Positions 35,209 to 39,141 of a stretch of DNA of 39,141 nucleotides are shown here, piece after piece. Position 1 is the stretch's first letter, and each line of letters starts with the position of its first letter. The DNA comes from Methylobacterium sp. R2-1 (GTDB lineage: Bacteria > Pseudomonadota > Alphaproteobacteria > Rhizobiales > Beijerinckiaceae): NCBI RefSeq assembly GCF_014191355.1, contig NZ_JACHWM010000026.1, positions 1 to 39,141 of the forward strand, written 5' to 3'. The notes below the pieces were generated by a model. It was not told the DNA's origin. It searched no databases and saw only the letters and a program-made list of their open reading frames with translations. The position numbers and the translations under genes were made by a program.

Positions 35209-35242
35209 AGCGTCTCTGCGCGCCGAGGCGCGCGGAGACGCT
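35209..35242. terminator. Long hairpin after the terminal synthase
   Basis: AGCGTCTC-T-GCGCGCC (35209-35224) pairs with GGCGCGC-G-GAGACGCT (35227-35242) over 16 positions with one G-T wobble. It lies between the plus-strand synthase and the convergent AraC remnant, whose stop codon begins at its edge. No T-run follows, so a bidirectional terminator is likely but not certain. The 224 bases between 34985 and 35208 contain nothing else that I can support. Confidence 0.5.
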
Positions 35243-35387
35243 CAGGCGAGAGGCAGGGCGCCGCGGAGCACGATGTTGCGGAAAACGCTCGGCGGGACGC
35301 CGACATGATCGCGGAAGAAGCGCGGGAAATGCGCGGGCGTGGAAAAGACGAGGTTGAGCGAGAGATCTGTCAGGCCCTGGCCGGTGC
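35242..35387 (-). pseudogene. 3' remnant of an AraC-family regulator
   Basis: On the minus strand this segment encodes LSLNLVFSTPAHFPRFFRDH followed by GVPPSVFR. That is the second helix-turn-helix and closing motif of AraC-family regulators, with a stop at 35242-35244. The first 80% or more of the gene is missing. Upstream the frame runs without a break into transposase sequence, so the junction near 35388 marks where an insertion and later deletion destroyed the regulator. It lies next to the synthase genes, so a second cluster regulator may have been lost (inference). Confidence 0.65.
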
Positions 35388-35606
35388 CGACGGTAACCGC
35401 CTCCTCCTCCAGGCTGAGCACGCTGGAACGCGGCTCTTTTGGCCCCATCCGCGCATCCGTGCTGGTCTGGCGTGACCGCACTTATGCACGCTGGTCGGGC
35501 TGACGCCGTAGCACTTGGCCGCCGCTCTCACGCTCTCTCGACGAGCTTGGATTGCCCGACGGATTGCCTCAGTCGTCGTGGCGCTGCCGTGGAGAACCTG
35601 TCCCAT
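35388..35606 (-). pseudogene. N-terminal remnant of an IS481-type transposase
   Basis: The minus strand opens with MGQVLHGSATTTEAIRRAIQ and continues to YGVSPTSVHK, the characteristic start and helix-turn-helix of IS481-like transposases. After a frame change near 35480 it continues with GPKEPRSSVLSLEEEAV from the same family. The DDE catalytic core is absent and the sequence passes into the AraC remnant. The element is therefore frameshifted and truncated. Only about 60 of the usual 300 or more residues remain. Confidence 0.75.
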
Positions 35607-35731
35607 AGCGCGTCCCTCCATGCGGTCTCAGGCGTACCACCACACACCACGGCAGCCACGACACGCTCACGCAGGCCCACAGACAACGGTGAAGGCATGA
35701 GCAAACTCCTTCCTCCGTCAACGCCCCACCG

Positions 35732-35749
35732 CTAGAGCGTTTTCGGTTT
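35732..35749 (+). repeat. Left terminal inverted repeat of the IS630 element with target bases
   Basis: CTAGAGCGTTTTCGGTTT. The first three bases belong to the CTAG target; the element itself starts at GAGCG (35735). It matches the right end on the opposite strand at all 18 positions. Confidence 0.92.
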
Positions 35750-36780
35750 GCGCTGAATCGGTTTGGCGGGGTTCACAGGGCTTTTGCGGGCTGATTCAGT
35801 GCTCGCTCCGGACGAGGAGCGAGACATGGGGCGACCCTACAGCCTGGATCTGCGCGAGCGGGTAGTGGATGCGGCTGCGGCCACCTCACGGCGTCAGGCT
35901 GCCGCCCGCTTCGGGGTTGGGATCGCCACGGCGATCCGCTGGGCCGCCGCAGTCGAGGCCACCGGCACGGTGGCGGCTCGGCCCCAGGGTCGTCCCCGCA
36001 CCTCGAAGCTCGATCTGCACGAGGCGTTCCTGCGCGGTCTGATCGACGAGAAGACCGATATCATCCTGGAGGAAATGCGCGCCCGGCTGTTGGCCGAGCG
36101 TGATCTGAAGGTTGGGCTGGGCACGCTGTGGGCCTTCCTCGACGCGCGCGATCTCACCTACAAAAAAAACGGCTCACGCCGCTGAACAGGAACGGCCGGA
36201 CGTGAAGGCGGCGCGGGAAGCTTGGTTCGAGGACCAGCCCGACCTCGATCCCGCCCGCTTGGTCTTTATCGACGAGACCTGGACGGCGACCAACATGGCC
36301 CGCCTGCGGGGACGCTCCCCCGTGGCCAGCGGCTACGCTCGCCCATTCCGCACGGCCATTGGAAGACGACGACCTTTGTGGCGGGCCTGCGCCTGTCTGG
36401 GATCGCAGCCCCATTCGTGCTCGACGGGCCGATCAACCGCGTCGCCTTCCAGACCTATATCGAACAGGTGCTGGTGCCCGAACTCATGCCCGGCGACATC
36501 GTGGTGATGGACAACCTCGGCAGCCACAAGGGCGCGGCCGTCCGGGCTGCCATCGAGGCGGCCGGCGCGCGGCTCATGTTCCTGCCGCCCTACAGTCCGG
36601 ACTTCAACCCGATCGAGATGGCCTTCTCCAAGCTCAAAGCCCTGTTGCGCAAAGCGGCTGAGCGCACCGTCGAAGAGCTGTGGTCGGCCATCGGACGTCT
36701 CGTCGACGCTGTCACCCCCGACGAGTGCGAAAACTTCTTCACAGCCGCTGGCTATGACCCTGATTAAACCGAAAACGCTC
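35735..36780 (+). mobile_element. IS630-family insertion sequence, 1046 bases, complete ends
   Basis: The element is bounded by perfect inverted repeats and flanked by TA on both sides (35733-35734 and 36781-36782), within CTAG on each side. IS630-family elements insert at CTAG and duplicate the TA. The single interior gene is a transposase in broken frames. The intact ends and target duplication mean that it moved as a unit and could be mobilised in trans. Confidence 0.9.
35826..36767 (+). pseudogene. IS630-family transposase with one probable programmed and one damaging frameshift
   Basis: The product would be a DDE transposase. Frame 1 (from ATG 35826) encodes the helix-turn-helix part: MGRPYSLDLRERVVDAAA, then RRQAAARFGVGIATAIRW, to LTYKKN. 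At a run of eight A (36162-36169) the homology moves to another frame (KKTAHAAEQERPDVKAAR, then VFIDETWTATNMARLRGR). This is the type of slippery site used for programmed frameshifting in many IS630 elements. At five C (36317-36321) the homology returns to the first frame (PRGQRLRSPIPHGHWKTTTF, VVMDNLGSHKG, PPYSPDFNPIE). One missing C explains this second shift. All three acidic catalytic residues are present across the frames, but the second shift should prevent a full product. Confidence 0.8.
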
Positions 36781-36783
36781 TAG
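36766..36783 (-). repeat. Right terminal inverted repeat of the IS630 element with target bases
   Basis: AAACCGAAAACGCTCTAG, the exact reverse complement of 35732-35749. The transposase stop codon (TAA 36765-36767) reaches into it. Confidence 0.92.
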
Positions 36784-37448
36784 AGGGAATTTGTAGCCGA
36801 CCCACCTAGCGCCTGTAGCCAGTATGAGCGCGCGGTGCCCCCCGATGAGCGTTCTGCCAAGCCCACGATGTCGTTGGATAGCAGACGCGGTGCTCGCGCC
36901 GGATCGGCATGGCGACATGCCGCATGCGCTCAGAGAGCCGAAGCGTGGGTCGCGCATGCGCGCGGCACAGGTACCTTCACCGGTCGAAACCTGAGGCACA
37001 GAAAAGGCGTGCGTCAAACCACCCGCGCGCGTTCTGCCGGTTTGATTGCCGGTTCCGTGACACGTTCGCACGGGCTGGTCCGGTGCCGCACTTTCAGGCT
37101 TCGGTCCCGGTCAGGGCTTGCCTAGAGCCGCGCCCGGCGGGTTGGGACGGCTTGGGAGTCGCTACGTGAGCGGGTACGGCTCTAGTCGAGGAACGGCCCT
37201 CGAAGTGGCCAAGACCGAGTTCCTCCTAAATCTAGTGGCGCGGCGGCTCACAGCCCCAGCGCACCTCGATCGTGTCGCCCAAGTCCCGACGTGTTGTGTC
37301 GGGGACAGTTCGACGGATAGGACTTGCGCTCGCCCGAGGCGCGCCACCCGGACCTCCGCGCTCCAGATAGCGGTTGCTGTGGCAGATGGCCCCACAGCGT
37401 GGCGGGCGGGCTAGTCCGCTCCGTTCCATGCACGAACTCGTCGGCAGC
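36784..37448. other. 665 bases without a recognised gene
   Basis: Short open frames occur on both strands, the longest on the minus strand from 37071. None shows a family motif, a good ribosome site or the usual codon pattern. Between the IS element and the next gene this looks like degraded or non-coding DNA. Confidence 0.5.
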
Positions 37449-38024
37449 TTACCTCGCCCTGATCGCCGGCATGGCGAACCCAATCGCCCTTGCGAACTCA
37501 TGCAAGAGGCTGGGGGCGAGCAGATTCATCCCCATCGATTCGGCCGCCTCGTTATCGCGGGAGAGCCTGTCCTTGAAGCGCTCATGCTCAACCTTCATCT
37601 CGTCGGCGCGCCCGAGCCACTCAGCTCGCAGCAATTCGCGGCCGAGCCGCCTAATGCGCTCGACCCGCTCGGCCAACGGTAGGGCGAACCAGACCTCGTT
37701 CTCCTCGTCGTAATGGAGATTGGACATGATCAAGGACGCCTCGGACAGGGCCTTCCAAGCGCTGTGCACGAGTGCCTTCACCTCGCGCGGCGCGGCACGC
37801 AGGTCCTCGTCAGGCCCGAAACGGTCCATGAGCAGTTCAATCCGGTAGGCTCCATCCGCCAGGTTCTGCACCCGCCGCGCGGTGGTCACCCCGGCACGGG
37901 CAACGTTACCCGAACCGTCCGGAAGGCCCTCATTCGTGCCCCACAGGCCGGCATTCGCGTCGAGGACGTCCTGCGCGACGCTTGCCGCAGCCGCGCGGAA
38001 GGTAGGGGAACGGTACTGCCGCAA
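37449..38024 (-). CDS. Unknown protein, 191 residues
   Basis: I do not recognise this protein. It is hydrophilic and appears largely helical, with no signal peptide and no membrane segment. The C-terminal two thirds is rich in charged residues (LPLAERVERIRRLGRELLRA, DEMKVEHERFKDRLSRD). It opens with TTG at 38022-38024, five bases after GAGAGG. Codon use in the last 130 residues is typical of the window. The first 50 residues are less convincing, so a later start is possible. It follows the gene at 38251 in the same direction with a 226-base gap and has no visible tie to the metallophore cluster. Confidence 0.55.
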   Translation of the reverse strand: MRQYRSPTFRAAAASVAQDVLDANAGLWGTNEGLPDGSGNVARAGVTTARRVQNLADGAYRIELLMDRFGPDEDLRAAPREVKALVHSAWKALSEASLIMSNLHYDEENEVWFALPLAERVERIRRLGRELLRAEWLGRADEMKVEHERFKDRLSRDNEAAESMGMNLLAPSLLHEFARAIGFAMPAIRAR

Positions 38025-38101
38025 AGGAGCCTCTCACAATTGGACGCCTTCCGCAGGCGAACCTTCATGCGCACTGCTAGGCGGCAGCGGTCGATTCGGA
38101 C

Positions 38102-38121
38102 AGTACGTGCCCATACGTACT
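38102..38121. promoter_or_regulatory. Inverted repeat upstream of the 191-residue gene
   Basis: AGTACGT-GCCCAT-ACGTACT has perfect seven-base arms and lies 78 bases before the TTG start of the minus-strand gene. The size suits a dimeric repressor site, but no regulator is assigned. The rest of 38025-38250 holds nothing I can support. Confidence 0.3.
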
Positions 38122-38250
38122 CGGCGGAAGCTACTGGCTGGGAGGCGTCCTGCGAACAACATGCTCGAGAGACTGGCACGTGCTATAGACTTCGGGTGCG
38201 CCTCGACCGCGCATCGCAGACGGACCTCGGTCGCGCCATCGTCGGCGATC

Positions 38251-38589
38251 TCATTGCCGAATCATGTCCCCGGACGCGTAATCTTCCGCATGGCGGCGTT
38301 GAAAGTCGAGGATCGAGAGCACGCGGGTGACGAGCGCTCCCACGGGGTCTTCGCGTCCTTTATCGTCGCCGGCGAAGCGCGCTAGGTATCGTCTCAGGGC
38401 AGATCCATCGACAAGGCCGGCCTCCTGAAGGAAGTGCGCGAGCAATCCCGTCAACTGGGCCGTCGCGTCACGGACCTGCTCCTCCAGCCCATCCACCGAC
38501 TCTTCCGCTCGCCCAAGCCGCGACTCGACGGCCTCGATGCGTCGCAACAACGTCTCCGACAATCCCACCTCCCACCGCAACCGTGGCAA
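38251..38589 (-). CDS. Unknown small coiled-coil protein, up to 112 residues
   Basis: I do not recognise this protein. Residues about 11-50 (LLRRIEAVESRLGRAEESVD, then LEEQVRDATAQL) show heptad spacing of Leu, Ile and Val, as in a coiled coil. The C-terminal half is helical and charged, with no membrane segment. The longest frame starts at TTG 38589. A TTG at 38562 preceded by GGGAGG is at least as good and would give 103 residues (MSETLLRRIE onward). Oligomerisation is the only property I would infer. Confidence 0.5.
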   Translation of the reverse strand: MPRLRWEVGLSETLLRRIEAVESRLGRAEESVDGLEEQVRDATAQLTGLLAHFLQEAGLVDGSALRRYLARFAGDDKGREDPVGALVTRVLSILDFQRRHAEDYASGDMIRQ

Positions 38590-39141
38590 TCGTACAGATT
38601 CGTTGGACGCTGCAAAGTACCGTCCCGACGATTGGATCCTATTGCGGCGGCGATACCGGTCGGCGCGCGAAGCGCCCAGGCTGCTTCGCCACGGTCCGCG
38701 CCTCGCTCAGGATGCGGATTGCAACGTCTTGCGCTCGTCTGGCGCTTCGCGCAGCAGTTCCGGTGCACTTGCGCAGGGCTCGGTTGCTCGACCAAAGGTC
38801 GTCTCGCGCGTCGCCGCGGCCATCCCGCCGACTGCGGCGATGGCCAGCCAGCGCGAGGCGAAGGCCGCACCCTGGAGAAGCGAAGACGGTCACTGCCAGC
38901 CGGCTTCCTATCCAGGGCGGCCTGGAATTCGCACTGGTGGCCAGTGTTCTTGCCGGCCCGGACACAGCCGAGCCTCCTGAAGGAGTCGGGGACCCGTTGA
39001 GGCTTCAGGCAGCCTATCCCGCTTCTTCACCCGGCACCGCACTCGTAAAACGTATGGCCCGCCCCGTCCGCAAGTGGCTCGGATCCGCTGGTCTGTGCAG
39101 TCTGCATAAACGTATCCGGCCTTCCGACAGCGCCGTTGGCC
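38590..39141. other. 552 bases to the window end without a supported gene
   Basis: Overlapping frames of up to about 140 residues exist on both strands, but they are Arg-, Ser- and Ala-rich with no family motif and no clear ribosome site. I cannot tell a decayed gene from random open frames in GC-rich DNA. Confidence 0.4.

Noticed and set aside
36739..37071. A 110-residue minus-strand frame at the right end of the IS630 element
   Set aside because: It crosses the element's terminal repeat and has no recognisable motif or ribosome site.
38639..38965. A 108-residue minus-strand frame near the window end
   Set aside because: The composition is Arg/Ser/Ala-rich, overlapping frames are equally open, and no start signal or motif is visible.

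Overview
The window is about 39 kb of GC-rich DNA with the codon use of an alphaproteobacterium. A Methylobacterium-like member of the Hyphomicrobiales is my best guess, but no ribosomal or housekeeping marker is present to prove it. Most of it (1-34984) is one hybrid polyketide/non-ribosomal-peptide gene cluster for a thiazoline-type metallophore of the yersiniabactin/micacocidin class. The right end (35209-39141) is a scarred accessory region.

Left flank: a TonB-dependent receptor (1-777, minus, cut by the window edge) is divergent from a YbtA/PchR-like AraC regulator (911-1870). Next comes a nickel/cobalt efflux pair, rcnR-rcnA (2164-3585), with a G/C-tract operator. It converges, through a shared palindrome, on the last gene of the biosynthetic operon.

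Core operon, minus strand, from about 29203 down to 3598, with gaps of 39 bases or less: a 4183-residue synthase (fatty acyl-AMP ligase, ACP, KS, AT, KR, ACP, Cy, A with embedded MT, PCP, Cy, PCP); a 2246-residue synthase (KS, no AT, C-methyltransferase, degenerate KR, two ACPs, degenerate Cy); a thiazolinyl imide reductase; a methyltransferase fused to two thioesterases; and an EmrA/EmrB-type exporter pair. Divergent on the plus strand is an 1860-residue terminal synthase (MT remnant, Cy, A with MT, PCP, TE). The intergenic space between the two (29204-29401) has a plausible promoter in each direction, each with an inverted repeat at its predicted start point.

Model: the ligase loads a fatty acid onto the first ACP. 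The KS-AT-KR module is proposed to act iteratively, as in micacocidin biosynthesis, to build an alkyl-salicylate-like cap. Two cysteines are then added and cyclised, one ring is reduced, the second synthase adds a C2 unit that is methylated, and the last synthase adds, cyclises and methylates a third cysteine and releases the product. Departures from the yersiniabactin plan are the missing AT, the KR with Tyr replaced by His, the degenerate fourth Cy domain and the MT-TE-TE fusion, so the product is probably a variant rather than a known compound.

Right flank: a palindromic hairpin, the 3' remnant of an AraC regulator joined to an IS481-type transposase remnant, a complete IS630-family element with perfect 18-base ends at a CTAG target but a damaged transposase, and two unidentified genes on the minus strand (37449-38024 and 38251-38589).
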